NCBI GenBank assembly: GCA_029007295.1
Contig: JAQXHN010000028.1
Location: forward strand, 1 to 64,000
Origin: Clostridia bacterium
GTDB taxonomy: Bacteria > Bacillota > Clostridia > Oscillospirales > CAG-272
Direction: 5' to 3'
Length of the DNA stretch: 64,000 bases
In this document: positions 7,152 to 17,161 of the stretch, in pieces
How positions within the stretch are numbered: the first letter of the stretch is position 1
How the letters are laid out: each line of letters starts with the position of its first letter
Notes under the pieces: generated by a model
Database searches by the model: none
What the model saw: the letters and a program-made list of their open reading frames with translations, nothing else
Told to the model about the DNA's origin: nothing
Translations under genes and position numbers: made by a program

Positions 7152-9905
7152 ATGGCAAAAGATTACACAAATTCACTTAATTTACCTAAGACGGACTTCT
7201 CCATGAGAGCAAATCTTCCGAACCGTGAACCTGAAATGCTACGTGAAATGCAGGAGAACGAGCTTTATAAAAAAATGCTTCAAAGAAACGAGGGAAAGAC
7301 TCCCTTCGTTTTGCATGACGGACCTCCTTTTTCAAACGGTAATATTCACATGGGCACGGCGCTTAACAAGGTGTTAAAGGACTTTATTGTCAAGTATAAA
7401 TCTATGGCAGGCTATTATGCGCCGTATGTCCCCGGCTGGGACAATCACGGTATGCCTATCGAGAGCGCTATTATAAAAAAGAACAAGATTGACAGGAAGA
7501 AAATGTCGATTTCCGATTTCAGAACGGCGTGTCATGATTTTGCGGAAAAATTTGTTCATGTTCAGATGGATTCTTTCGTCCGTTTGGGAGTTCTCGGTGA
7601 TTGGGAGCACCCTTACCTTACAATGAATCCCGCATTTGAAGGCAGAGAGGTAAGAGTATTCGGCGAGATGTTTAAAAAGGGTTACATTTATAAGGGATTA
7701 AAGCCGGTTTACTGGTGCCCTCACGATGAAACCGCATTGGCAGAAGCCGAAATTGAATATAAGGACGCACCGTGTACGTCTATTTACGTTAAATTCAACG
7801 TGACGGATGATATGGGTAAATTCAGCGATGTTTGCGAACTGAAGAATACCTATTTTATCATATGGACCACCACAACCTGGACCTTGCCCGGAAACCTTGC
7901 GATAGCTGTTCATCCCCGCGAAAAATATGTTTTGGTTAAGGCCGAAAACGGTGAAAACTATGTTGTCGCAGAGGCACTTTTGGAAAAGACAATGAAACAG
8001 GGCGGTATAGAAAGCTGGGAAGTCTTAAAGGAATTCAAGGGTGGCGACTTCGAGTTTATGAAAACCCGTCACCCGTTCCTCGATAGGGAAAGCGTACTTG
8101 TTTGTGCGGAGTATGTAACCATGGATTCCGGTACAGGCTGCGTACATACAGCCCCGGGCTTCGGTGCCGACGACTATGTAACATGTAAGAGGTATAATAT
8201 TGATATTATTGTTCCCGTTGACGATAAGGGTTATCAAACAAAGGAAGCGGGAAAGTATGAGGGGCTTTATTATGAAAAGTCAAACGAAGTAATACTTGCC
8301 GATATGAAGGAATCCGGCGCACTTTTTGCGGCGGAGGAAATTGTGCATCAGTATCCCCACTGCTGGAGATGTAAAAATCCCATAATTTTCCGTGCAACGC
8401 CTCAGTGGTTCTGCTGTGTAGACGCATTTAAGGACGCGGCGGCAAAGGCGGCGCAGGAGGTCAATTGGATGCCGAGCTGGGGCAAAGACCGAATGGTATC
8501 CATGATTCGCGAGCGTGCGGATTGGTGCATTTCAAGACAGAGAAGATGGGGTCTTCCCATTCCGGTATTTTACTGCAAGTCTTGCGGTAAGGTTATTTGT
8601 GACGACAGTACAATCGACACGGTTGCAAAACTTTTCACCGAAAAAGGCTCAAATGCATGGTTTGATTTAGACGCAAAGGACTTAATGCCGACGGGATATA
8701 GATGCGAGTGCGGATGCCACGAGTTTGAAAAGGAAATTGATACGCTTGACGGTTGGTTTGATTCGGGTTCAACTCACTTTTCGGTAATTGAGCCTTTAGA
8801 GGGTCAGTGGCCGGCGGATCTGTATTTTGAGGGAGCGGATCAGTACAGAGGATGGTTCCAGTCCTCGCTTTTGACCGCAGTCGGCGCTAAAGAGCAGGGC
8901 GCTCCGTACAAGAATGTATTAACTCACGGTTGGGTCGTTGACGGTGAGGGCAGGGCGATGCACAAATCGCTGGGCAACGGTGTTGATCCGCAGGATGTTG
9001 TTAAGAAATACGGTGCGGACCTGCTTCGTCTGTGGGCTGCGTCCTCCGATTACAAGGTCGATGTTCGTGTTTCCGATGAAATATTCAAGCAGCTTTCGGA
9101 GGTTTACAGAAAGATCAGAAATACTGCAAGACTGTTCATGGCGAACCTCAATGATTTCAACCCCGATACGGATTTGGTTTGCGCATCCGAGCTTGATGAA
9201 ATTGATAAATGGGCTCTTGCCCGCCTGAACGCTCTTGTTGATAAGGTCAGAAGGTCGTACGATAATTATGACTTCCATATAGCAACGCACGATATTGCAA
9301 ATTTCTGCACGGTCGATATGTCAAAGCTGTATATTGACATCACCAAGGACAGACTTTATGTTGAAAAAGCCGACAGCAAGGGAAGAAGAAGCGCTCAGAC
9401 GGCGATGTATTATATTCTTGATTCGCTGACCAGGCTTATCGCTCCTGTTCTATCCTTCACCGCAGATGAAATCTGGCATTCCATGTGTCATTCCTCAAAG
9501 GAGAATACAGTCAGCGCACTGTTAAATGACATGCCCGAAAAGAAGTCGGAATTTGAATACGAAAACGAGGACAAGTGGAACACTCTGTTTAACCTTCGCG
9601 ACGGCATTATGAAGTCGCTTGAGGAAGCAAGAGCCGCAAAGCTTATCGGTAAATCTCTCGAAGCAAAGATTACCGTTCGAGCAAGCAGGGAGGATTACGT
9701 AACCTTAAATGAATTCAGGGATTATCTTGAAACGGTATTTATAGTTTCCAAAGTAATACTTGAAGAAGCGGATGTCGAAGCAATCGAATGCTCGGTTGAG
9801 GCGGCAGACGGAGTTCGTTGCGACCGTTGCTGGATGTACACAGAGCATCCTGTAGAAGACGGTGAAGGACATCTTTGCGAAAGATGTGCAAAAATCGTAT
9901 TATAA
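7152..9905 (+). CDS. ileS: Isoleucyl-tRNA synthetase
   Basis: Charges tRNA-Ile with isoleucine. Class I features are present: the HIGH-type motif (PPFSNGNIHMG), the CP1 editing domain, a WCISRQRRWG segment, and a C-terminal zinc ribbon with two Cys pairs (CDRCW, CERC). The catalytic loop at 8955-8969 reads AMHKS instead of KMSKS. The length (917 residues from ATG 7152) suits the bacterial type. ATG 7113 is in frame but has no SD. I see no T-box ahead of it; the gene follows divIVA by 51 bases. Its last 31 bases overlap lspA. Confidence 0.95.
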   Translation: MAKDYTNSLNLPKTDFSMRANLPNREPEMLREMQENELYKKMLQRNEGKTPFVLHDGPPFSNGNIHMGTALNKVLKDFIVKYKSMAGYYAPYVPGWDNHGMPIESAIIKKNKIDRKKMSISDFRTACHDFAEKFVHVQMDSFVRLGVLGDWEHPYLTMNPAFEGREVRVFGEMFKKGYIYKGLKPVYWCPHDETALAEAEIEYKDAPCTSIYVKFNVTDDMGKFSDVCELKNTYFIIWTTTTWTLPGNLAIAVHPREKYVLVKAENGENYVVAEALLEKTMKQGGIESWEVLKEFKGGDFEFMKTRHPFLDRESVLVCAEYVTMDSGTGCVHTAPGFGADDYVTCKRYNIDIIVPVDDKGYQTKEAGKYEGLYYEKSNEVILADMKESGALFAAEEIVHQYPHCWRCKNPIIFRATPQWFCCVDAFKDAAAKAAQEVNWMPSWGKDRMVSMIRERADWCISRQRRWGLPIPVFYCKSCGKVICDDSTIDTVAKLFTEKGSNAWFDLDAKDLMPTGYRCECGCHEFEKEIDTLDGWFDSGSTHFSVIEPLEGQWPADLYFEGADQYRGWFQSSLLTAVGAKEQGAPYKNVLTHGWVVDGEGRAMHKSLGNGVDPQDVVKKYGADLLRLWAASSDYKVDVRVSDEIFKQLSEVYRKIRNTARLFMANLNDFNPDTDLVCASELDEIDKWALARLNALVDKVRRSYDNYDFHIATHDIANFCTVDMSKLYIDITKDRLYVEKADSKGRRSAQTAMYYILDSLTRLIAPVLSFTADEIWHSMCHSSKENTVSALLNDMPEKKSEFEYENEDKWNTLFNLRDGIMKSLEEARAAKLIGKSLEAKITVRASREDYVTLNEFRDYLETVFIVSKVILEEADVEAIECSVEAADGVRCDRCWMYTEHPVEDGEGHLCERCAKIVL

Positions 9906-10375
9906 AGCTGTTCGTCGCGGCGCTTGTCGCCGCGGCGACAGCTGTAATTGACCGGGTGACAAAAGCTGTTGTTGCAGATTCCATGGCGCTCGGAGAGCAA
10001 ATTGAGTTTATCCCGGGAGTTCTTCGCTGGACATACATTCAAAACAAGGGTGCGGCGTTCGGATCTCTTTCAAATGCAAGATGGGTGTTTATGATTGCGT
10101 CCTGCATTTTGATAGCGGCGATTTGCGTTTACCTTATAAAGGCAAGAAAATTGAACTGGCTTTCCTGCGTTTCCTTATCGCTTATTCTGGGTGGCGGTAT
10201 CGGAAATATGATTGACAGGATAATGCTCGGCTATGTTGTTGACTTTATTGATTTTTATCCGATTCCGTTTTGGAGATGGATTTTTAATGTTGCCGATTCC
10301 TGCGTATGCATAGGAGCCGTCATGTTTGTAATTGCATATTTCTTTACGGGAAATAATGAAAAAAATGGAAAATGA
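9875..10375 (+). CDS. lspA: Lipoprotein signal peptidase (signal peptidase II)
   Basis: Aspartic protease of the inner membrane that cleaves prolipoprotein signal peptides after lipidation. Four membrane segments are visible. The catalytic pair is in GGGIGNMIDR and FNVADSCVCIGA, and the QNKGAAFG motif is present. The TTG start at 9875 has GAAGGA six bases upstream (9864-9869); the in-frame ATG at 9884 is an alternative. It overlaps the ileS end and the start of the pseudouridine synthase gene. The ileS-lspA-rlu order is common in Firmicutes. Confidence 0.93.
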   Translation: MRKMCKNRIIKLFVAALVAAATAVIDRVTKAVVADSMALGEQIEFIPGVLRWTYIQNKGAAFGSLSNARWVFMIASCILIAAICVYLIKARKLNWLSCVSLSLILGGGIGNMIDRIMLGYVVDFIDFYPIPFWRWIFNVADSCVCIGAVMFVIAYFFTGNNEKNGK

Positions 10376-11309
10376 AAGAGAAACGCTATTGTTTGTCTGC
10401 TCCGATTCCGACGCAGGTGTCCGTCTTGATGTTTGCATTTCAAATCATTCAAAGTTAAGCCGTTCCGGCGCTCAAAGACTGTGCGACGAATTCTGTGTGA
10501 GTGTAAACGGCGAAGCTCAGCCGAAAAAATACCCTGTAAAATGCGGCGACGAAATCGAGGTGCTCCTGCCTGAGCCTAAGCCTTTGGAGGCGGAGCCGGA
10601 AAACATATTACTGGATATTGTGTATGAGGACGGGGACTTAATAGTTGTAAACAAACCGAAGGGAATGGTAGTACACCCGGCAGAGGGCAACTACAACGGT
10701 ACATTGGTAAATGCTCTTTTGTATCACTGTAAAGGCTCCCTTTCCGGTATTAACGGAGTTATCCGTCCGGGTATTGTGCATAGAATCGACAAAAACACAA
10801 GCGGACTTCTGGTATGCGCAAAGAATGACGCCGCCCATATATCGTTAGCGGAGCAGATAAAGGCGCACAGCATGGGCAGATGCTACGAAGCAATAGTCAG
10901 GGGCGGATTTGCAGATGTAAAGGGCACGGTGAATGCACCGATTGCAAGGCATCCTACGGACCGCAAAAGGATGGCGGTTGTCCCTTCGGGCAAGGAGGCA
11001 ATAACTCATTACGAGGTGATAAAGCAATTTAAGGGCTTTTCATATATTCGCTTGCGGCTCGAAACAGGTAGGACTCATCAGATAAGAGTTCATATGAAGA
11101 GCATAGGACATCCATTGCTCGGCGATACTTTATACGGCGGGGGCGGTACGCAGTTTGAGGAAAAGCATTCCTCGCTTTTGTGCGAGCAGACCCTCCATGC
11201 AAGGACGTTGGAGTTTGTTCATCCGAGAACCGGCGAGAAAATGAGCTTTGATTCCCCTTTGCCCGAATATTTCGAGAAATTGCTCACGATACTGGAGAAT
11301 GTGCAATGA
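10356..11309 (+). CDS. RluD-family 23S rRNA pseudouridine synthase
   Basis: Converts specific uridines in large-subunit rRNA to pseudouridine. It has an N-terminal S4 domain (about residues 20-75) and a catalytic domain with the active-site Asp in HRIDKNTSGLLV. The downstream ETGRTHQIRVH and GHPLLGDTLYG segments are diagnostic of the RluA/RluD group. The start is taken as ATG 10356, overlapping lspA; ATG 10365 is also possible. It ends in an ATGA overlap with the HAD gene. The exact target base cannot be read from sequence. Confidence 0.9.
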   Translation: MKKMENERETLLFVCSDSDAGVRLDVCISNHSKLSRSGAQRLCDEFCVSVNGEAQPKKYPVKCGDEIEVLLPEPKPLEAEPENILLDIVYEDGDLIVVNKPKGMVVHPAEGNYNGTLVNALLYHCKGSLSGINGVIRPGIVHRIDKNTSGLLVCAKNDAAHISLAEQIKAHSMGRCYEAIVRGGFADVKGTVNAPIARHPTDRKRMAVVPSGKEAITHYEVIKQFKGFSYIRLRLETGRTHQIRVHMKSIGHPLLGDTLYGGGGTQFEEKHSSLLCEQTLHARTLEFVHPRTGEKMSFDSPLPEYFEKLLTILENVQ

Positions 11310-12100
11310 TTAAAATTCCGGAAGTCGGTAAAATAGTAATTGCAAGCGATCTTGACGGTACACTGTTTGACAAAAGAACGGAAATTCCGAAAAACAACCT
11401 CGACGCAATAGAGCGTTTTAAAAGTGCGGGAGGCAGATTTACACTGTCTACGGGAAGATACGGGCAGACGTTGCGTCGGCTGTTTCCCGACTGCCATAAG
11501 GTTGTGAACGCTCCGGTTATTACCTGTAACGGAGCATATCTTGTCGATATTGAAAACGATACGGTGATAAAAAATATAACGCATACGGCAGACTGGGTGG
11601 TTCCTACAATAAAAGAGCTGTACGGCAAGTTCGGACACGAGCTTAATATTTTCACGGTTATCAAAAAGGATAACGAGCCCTTCGGCAAAGAATTTGAAGA
11701 GGTCAGCGCCTGCAATTATGAATATTATAAGGTTGTTATCAGCCGTCCTCAAGGAGATTTAAACGAAGTAAAAGAGTATTTGAAAAAAACTCATCCCGAA
11801 TATTATCTTATAAATTCGTCGTCTCATTTACTTGAAATCATGTCATATGACGCAACCAAGGGCATTTGCCTTGACGACATTCGCGAATACTATAAGAATA
11901 AGGGAGAGGACGTCTTTATTATAGCCGTCGGTGATTACGAAAATGATATTTGCATGCTTGAGAAAGCCGATTTGGCGGCATGTCCGGAAAATGCTTCGGA
12001 AGAGGTCAAGTTGGTTTGCTCACTTCATTTGTGTCACTGTAATGACGGCGCTGTGTGCGATTTAATAAACAAAATTCTAAACAAGGAAGTTAACGTATGA
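11306..12100 (+). CDS. Cof-type HAD-IIB sugar-phosphate-type phosphatase
   Basis: A 264-residue haloacid-dehalogenase family hydrolase. HAD motif I is SDLDGTLFD with nucleophile and acid Asp, motif II is the Thr of LSTGR, and motif IV is GDYENDICML, with a C2B-type cap between. Substrates of Cof proteins are phosphorylated sugars or cofactors and cannot be assigned here. ATGA overlaps on both sides (with rlu at 11306, metG at 12097) place it in one transcript with them. Confidence 0.88.
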   Translation: MIKIPEVGKIVIASDLDGTLFDKRTEIPKNNLDAIERFKSAGGRFTLSTGRYGQTLRRLFPDCHKVVNAPVITCNGAYLVDIENDTVIKNITHTADWVVPTIKELYGKFGHELNIFTVIKKDNEPFGKEFEEVSACNYEYYKVVISRPQGDLNEVKEYLKKTHPEYYLINSSSHLLEIMSYDATKGICLDDIREYYKNKGEDVFIIAVGDYENDICMLEKADLAACPENASEEVKLVCSLHLCHCNDGAVCDLINKILNKEVNV

Positions 12101-14013
12101 AGGAAAAGTTTTATATAACAACGGCAATAGCCTATGCGTCAAGTAAGCCGCATATCGGCAATACCTATGAAGCGATTTTGGCGGATTCCATTGCCAGGTA
12201 TAAACGTCTTATGGGCTTCGACGTGTTCTTCATGACAGGAACGGACGAGCACGGTCAGAAGATTGAAAATAAAGCCAAAGAGGCGGGCAAGGATCCGAAG
12301 GAGTATGTTGACGGGGTTTCGGGCGAAATTCAACGTTTGTGGGATTTGGTAGGAACAAGCTACGACAAATTCATGCGTACGACTGACGGGGATCATGTTG
12401 AGGCTGTTAAAAAAATATTTGAACGCCTTTATGAACAGGGCGATATATACAAGGGTGAATACGAGGGCTGGTACTGCGAACCGGACGAATCCTTCTTTAC
12501 GGATACACAGGTGATTGACGGCAAATGTCCCGAATGCGGCCGCCCCGTTACCCACGCAAAGGAAGAGGCGTATTTCTTCCGTATGAGCAAATACGCAGAC
12601 AGGCTTATGAAGCATATCGAAGAAAACCCCGACTTTATTCAGCCCGAATCCCGTAAAAAAGAAATGGTAAATAATTTCTTAAAACCGGGTCTTCAGGATT
12701 TGTGCCTTTCAAGAACGTCTTTTAAGTGGGGTATACCCGTTACATTTGACGATAAGCATGTAATTTATGTATGGCTCGACGCTCTTTGTAACTATATTAC
12801 CGGCATCGGCTTTGACGGTGAAAAAGGTTCACAGACGTACAATAAATACTGGCCTGCCGATGTTCACATCATAGGTAAGGATATTTTGCGCTTCCACACC
12901 ATTTACTGGCCTATATTCTTAATGGCGTTGGGAGAGCCGCTGCCAAAAAAGATTTTCGGTCATCCGTGGCTTTTGTTCGGTCAAGACAAGATGAGCAAAT
13001 CAAGAGGGAACGTAATGTATGCCGATGATTTGGTGCGTTATTTCGGCGTTGACGGAGTAAGATATTATGTTCTTTCCGAAACACCGTTTGCGTCTGACGG
13101 CTCTATCACTTACGAAACTATGATTGCTCGATATAACAGCGACCTTGCGAATAATTTAGGCAACCTTGTAAGCCGTACTGTCGCAATGACAAACAAATAT
13201 TTCGACGGTACCGTTCCGGAAAGAGGAGAGATAAGCGAGCTTGACCGTGAGCTTATTGATACCGTGAATAATGCATACGTAAAATTCACCTCTTCAATGG
13301 ACGAATACCGCGTCAGCGACGCTTTAGAGGAAATATTCAACGCACTTCGCCGAGCAAATAAATATATTGACGAAACAACGCCCTGGACATTGGCAAAGGA
13401 CGAAGCGTCAAAACCCCGTTTGGCAAGCGTGCTTTACAACCTGCTCGAAGCAATCCGTATCTGTGCGGTAATGCTTTCGCCCTTTATGCCGTCAACAGCC
13501 GATAAGATCTTTTCACAGCTTGCAACCGAGGAAAGAGAAATCGAATTCGGCTGTCTCATCTCCGGCACAAGGCTCGGCGAAGCGGAAATGCTGTTTGCGA
13601 GAATTGACGAAGCAAAATTGCTTGCCGAAATAGAAAAGGAAAGGGAAGCGAAGGAAAAAAACGAATCTAAGGTTGAAAAGCCCGAGGGCGTAGCCCAAAT
13701 CGGAATCGACGAGTTTATGGGCGTCGAGCTGCGTACAGCCGAGATTATTGCGTGCGAAGCCGTACCTAAGGCGAAAAAGCTTTTAAAATTACAGCTTGAC
13801 CTCGGATACGAAAAGAGACAGGTCGTTTCCGGAATTGCAAAATACTACAAGCCCGAAGAGCTTGTGGGCAAGAAGGTTATCGTTGTTGCAAACCTTTCTC
13901 CCGCAAAGCTTTGCGGAGTTGAGAGCAACGGCATGATTTTGGCGTCCGGCGAAGAAACCGTAAGAGTTGTATTCCTCGACCCGGAAACTCCAAACGGTGA
14001 AAGAGTAAGATAA
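12097..14013 (+). CDS. metG: Methionyl-tRNA synthetase
   Basis: Charges initiator and elongator tRNA-Met. The HIGH-type motif is KPHIGNTYE near residue 20, KMSKS is intact (DKMSKSRGN), a short zinc knuckle with CPEC is present, and residues from about 535 form the OB-fold tRNA-binding domain (IDEFMGVELRTAEII, KRQVVSGIA) used for dimerisation. The 638-residue length is standard for Firmicutes. It starts in the ATGA of the HAD gene and ends in a TAATG overlap with tatD; metG-tatD is a conserved pair. Confidence 0.97.
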   Translation: MKEKFYITTAIAYASSKPHIGNTYEAILADSIARYKRLMGFDVFFMTGTDEHGQKIENKAKEAGKDPKEYVDGVSGEIQRLWDLVGTSYDKFMRTTDGDHVEAVKKIFERLYEQGDIYKGEYEGWYCEPDESFFTDTQVIDGKCPECGRPVTHAKEEAYFFRMSKYADRLMKHIEENPDFIQPESRKKEMVNNFLKPGLQDLCLSRTSFKWGIPVTFDDKHVIYVWLDALCNYITGIGFDGEKGSQTYNKYWPADVHIIGKDILRFHTIYWPIFLMALGEPLPKKIFGHPWLLFGQDKMSKSRGNVMYADDLVRYFGVDGVRYYVLSETPFASDGSITYETMIARYNSDLANNLGNLVSRTVAMTNKYFDGTVPERGEISELDRELIDTVNNAYVKFTSSMDEYRVSDALEEIFNALRRANKYIDETTPWTLAKDEASKPRLASVLYNLLEAIRICAVMLSPFMPSTADKIFSQLATEEREIEFGCLISGTRLGEAEMLFARIDEAKLLAEIEKEREAKEKNESKVEKPEGVAQIGIDEFMGVELRTAEIIACEAVPKAKKLLKLQLDLGYEKRQVVSGIAKYYKPEELVGKKVIVVANLSPAKLCGVESNGMILASGEETVRVVFLDPETPNGERVR

Positions 14014-14801
14014 TGGAAAAGCTTCACGGCATAATAGATACCCATGCTCATTACGACGATAATGCGTTTAATGAGGACAGAGAAGAAGTAATAAAAAATG
14101 TATTTGCGTCCGGCGTTGATGCTGTAATCAATGCCGGATGCAGCATAGCATCATCGAAAAGAGCCGTTGAATTTACCGAACAGTACGACGGCTTTTATGC
14201 TTGGTGCGGGATACATCCGTCGGATTGCAGGTACATCAAGGACAAGGACAGAGCGCTTTTTGAGCTCGAAACCCTTTTGAAGAAGCCTAAGGTTGTCGGC
14301 GTTGGCGAAATTGGTTATGATTTTCACTATCCGACGCCTACAAGAGAAGAACAGGCTAAATGGTTTGAATGGCAGATGCAGCTCGCAGACCGCTTGAAAA
14401 AGCCTGTTGCGATTCACGACAGAGACGCTCACGGAGCAACTATGGAAATGATAAAGAAGTATCCGAAGGTAAAGGGCATACTTCATTCCTTCTCCGGCAG
14501 CCCCGAAATGGCGCTTGAGCTTGTTAAGCTTGGTTGGTATATTTCATTTTCGGGTGTTGTAACATTTAAAAATGCCAAAAAGACAAAGGATGCGGCAACA
14601 GCAGTCCCGATTGACAGAATTCTTATCGAAACGGATTGCCCGTATCTCTCACCCGAGCCGAACAGGGGAAAACGAAACGATTCTTCAAATTTGATACATA
14701 CGGTTTCTTTCCTCGCAGATATAAAAAAAATTACGCCGCAGGAGATGTGCGACATAACCCGGAAAAACGCAATAAATTTTTTAGGTATAGGTAAAAAATG
14801 A
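14013..14801 (+). CDS. tatD: TatD-family metal-dependent DNase/hydrolase
   Basis: TIM-barrel metal-dependent nuclease of DNA repair and turnover. Metal ligands are visible as DTHAHYDD near the N terminus, GEIGYDFHYP (Glu), a HDRDAHG histidine, and the ILIETDCPYLSPEP Asp near the C terminus. The 262-residue length is typical. Its start codon shares a base with the metG stop, and it overlaps the DUF554 gene by four bases (ATGA). Confidence 0.92.
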   Translation: MEKLHGIIDTHAHYDDNAFNEDREEVIKNVFASGVDAVINAGCSIASSKRAVEFTEQYDGFYAWCGIHPSDCRYIKDKDRALFELETLLKKPKVVGVGEIGYDFHYPTPTREEQAKWFEWQMQLADRLKKPVAIHDRDAHGATMEMIKKYPKVKGILHSFSGSPEMALELVKLGWYISFSGVVTFKNAKKTKDAATAVPIDRILIETDCPYLSPEPNRGKRNDSSNLIHTVSFLADIKKITPQEMCDITRKNAINFLGIGKK

Positions 14802-15517
14802 AGGGATTAGGAACTCTGATTAATGTCGGTACCGTACTTGTAGGCGGAATACTCGGCTTGCTTTTCGGCAAGAAAATTAAAGACCGAATGAAGGAAACCG
14901 TTACATGCGTTGTCGGCGTTGCGGTTATGATGATGGCAACAGGCGGAGTAATCGAAAAGATGATGACCGTTAACGGCAATGCCATTACCTCATCCGGTAC
15001 ATTGATGATGATCTGTTCGCTGGCTATAGGCACGTTTATCGGCGAGATAGTTAACATAGACAGATGGATAAACATTTTCGGAGAATGGCTGAAGAAAAAG
15101 AGCAAAAGCCAAGGAGATTCACAGTTTGTCGAATCGTTTGTTATGGCGTCCTGCACCTTTTGCATAGGCGCAATGACCATAGTCGGCGCAATAGAGGACG
15201 GTATTTCGGGCAATTATTCAATACTGCTCGCAAAGTCCGTACTCGACGGTATAATGTGCTGCATCATGGCGTCAACAACCGGAAAGGGCTGTGTGTTCTC
15301 AATTATTCCCATTGCCCTTATTCAGGGAGGAATAACCGTAATTGCAATGTTCGCAGGCTCCTTTATGAGCGAGGCCGCACTTTATAATCTTTCTTATGTG
15401 GGAAATGTTCTGATTTTCTGCGTCGGACTTAATTTAACCTTTGATAAAAAAATCAGAGTGGCAAACATGCTGCCTGCGATAATAGCGGCCGCAATATGGG
15501 GAGCAGTTGCCAAATAG
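14798..15517 (+). CDS. DUF554 integral membrane protein
   Basis: A 239-residue membrane protein with about seven hydrophobic segments. The opening GLGTLINVGTVLVGGILG, the KKIKDR turn, the CTFCIGAMTIVGAIEDG segment and the Gly-rich helices match DUF554 (YdfK/YqgA type) proteins, whose transport role is unproven. It is the last gene of the plus-strand run and is followed by a strong terminator. Confidence 0.85.
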   Translation: MKGLGTLINVGTVLVGGILGLLFGKKIKDRMKETVTCVVGVAVMMMATGGVIEKMMTVNGNAITSSGTLMMICSLAIGTFIGEIVNIDRWINIFGEWLKKKSKSQGDSQFVESFVMASCTFCIGAMTIVGAIEDGISGNYSILLAKSVLDGIMCCIMASTTGKGCVFSIIPIALIQGGITVIAMFAGSFMSEAALYNLSYVGNVLIFCVGLNLTFDKKIRVANMLPAIIAAAIWGAVAK

Positions 15518-15545
15518 CTGTAAACAAAATTAAATAGGAAAAAAT

Positions 15546-15593
15546 CCCTCCTATGGCAGTTTCTTTTATTCTGCCGTAGGAGGGTCCTTTTTT
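15546..15593. terminator. Bidirectional terminator between DUF554 and proS
   Basis: CCCTCCTATGGCAG (15546-15559) pairs with CTGCCGTAGGAGGG (15571-15584) with one mismatch-like T-G pair. The plus strand is followed by TCCTTTTTT; the minus strand is followed by ATTTTTTCC. It suits both converging transcripts. Confidence 0.92.
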
Positions 15594-15663
15594 ATGTTTG
15601 TTTTCAAGGTTCTTGTCAAAGCATGCTTTAATTACTTGCGGATAAAAACGAATTAATTATTGC

Positions 15664-17100
15664 TTAATACGATTTTCCAAAGTAAACGAGCTTTTCTGCC
15701 TTCTTTCCGCAGCAAACGCACTTATCGCCGACGGGCTCTTCACCGAAAGGCATGCAACGGGAGGTAACGTCTGCGATTTCCTTTAATTTAATCTCGCATT
15801 CCTCATCGCCACACCACATTGCCTTAATAAATCCGGGCTTGTTTTTTGCCGTGTCGATAAGATCCTCGAGACTCGTACAGGTGTACGTCATCTCTTCGCG
15901 GCGGCGAAGAGCGTCATTGTAAATTCCCTTTTCAAGCTCTGCCAAAAGCTCGGGAATCTTCGATTCAAGCTCATCGAGCTTTACGAAATATTTTTCTCTG
16001 TTATCGCGTCGTACGATTACACACTGTCCCTGCTCGATATCGCGGGGGCCGAGCTCCAAACGAAGAGGAACGCCCTTCATTTCGTATTCTGAGAATTTCC
16101 ATCCGGGACTTCTGTCGGAATCGTCTAATTTAACTCTGAATTTATCACAAAGAGCATTTTTTACTTCGATCGCCTTTTCAAGAACGCCTTCCTTATGCTG
16201 CTGAACGGGGATGATCACAAGCTGGAAGGGCGCAATCTTCGGAGGTAAAACAAGTCCGTTGTCGTCGCCATGCGCCATGATAATAGCGCCTATCATTCGG
16301 GTTGAAACTCCCCATGAGGTCTGAAAGCATGGCTTTAACTTATTGTCCTTATCAAGATATTCAACGCCGTAAGCCTTTGCGAAATCAGAGCCGAAGTTGT
16401 GCGAGGTACCGCCCTGAAGAGCCTTACCGTCATGCATCATTGCCTCGACAGTGTATGTAGCGACAGCGCCGGCGAATTTTTCCTTGTCCGTCTTTTTGCC
16501 CCTGATTACGGGAATACAAAGAGTTTTTTCGTAGAAATTCGCATAGATATCGAGCATTCTCAGCGTTTCTTCCTCTGCGTCCTCGGCAGTTGCGTGCATT
16601 GTATGTCCCTCCTGCCACAGGAACTCTCTTGAACGCAAAAACGGTCTTGTAGTTTTTTCCCAACGAACTACGTTGCACCACTGATTGTAGAGCTTGGGCA
16701 AATCTCTGTACGATTTAATAATATTGGCATAATGATCGCAAAACAGGGTTTCCGAGGTGGGACGGACGCAAAGACGCTCAGCCAGAGGCTCGGCTCCGCC
16801 GTGAGTAACCCAGGCAACCTCTGGAGCAAAGCCCTCGATATGCTCTTTTTCCTTATTTAACAGCGATTCCGGAATGAACAAAGGCATACATACGTTTTCG
16901 TGTCCGGTTGCCTTGAACTGTGAATCGAGAATTTTCTGAATATTTTCCCATATGGCATAGCCATAGGGGCGAATGATCATACAGCCCTTGACGGAGGAGT
17001 AGTCAATCAAGTCCGCTTTTTTAACAATGTCGGTATACCACTGAGCAAAGTCATCGTTCATCGAGGTTATTGCCTCGACCATTTTTTTATCGTTAGCCAT
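15664..17100 (-). CDS. proS: Prolyl-tRNA synthetase, archaeal/eukaryotic-like type
   Basis: Charges tRNA-Pro. At 478 residues with no inserted editing domain and with a C-terminal Cys-containing domain ([17 protein letters not shown]), it is the shorter archaeal-like ProS found in many Clostridia. Class II motifs are readable: motif 1 around [11 protein letters not shown], motif 2 around [14 protein letters not shown], motif 3 around [17 protein letters not shown] precedes the ATG. It lies 61 bases downstream of yfhO on the same strand, and I see no T-box there. Confidence 0.95.
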   Translation of the reverse strand: MANDKKMVEAITSMNDDFAQWYTDIVKKADLIDYSSVKGCMIIRPYGYAIWENIQKILDSQFKATGHENVCMPLFIPESLLNKEKEHIEGFAPEVAWVTHGGAEPLAERLCVRPTSETLFCDHYANIIKSYRDLPKLYNQWCNVVRWEKTTRPFLRSREFLWQEGHTMHATAEDAEEETLRMLDIYANFYEKTLCIPVIRGKKTDKEKFAGAVATYTVEAMMHDGKALQGGTSHNFGSDFAKAYGVEYLDKDNKLKPCFQTSWGVSTRMIGAIIMAHGDDNGLVLPPKIAPFQLVIIPVQQHKEGVLEKAIEVKNALCDKFRVKLDDSDRSPGWKFSEYEMKGVPLRLELGPRDIEQGQCVIVRRDNREKYFVKLDELESKIPELLAELEKGIYNDALRRREEMTYTCTSLEDLIDTAKNKPGFIKAMWCGDEECEIKLKEIADVTSRCMPFGEEPVGDKCVCCGKKAEKLVYFGKSY

Positions 17101-17161
17101 TTTGAGTTGCCTTTCTGAATTTCAATAAAAATAACTATAACATATAATTATGAATAATTTG

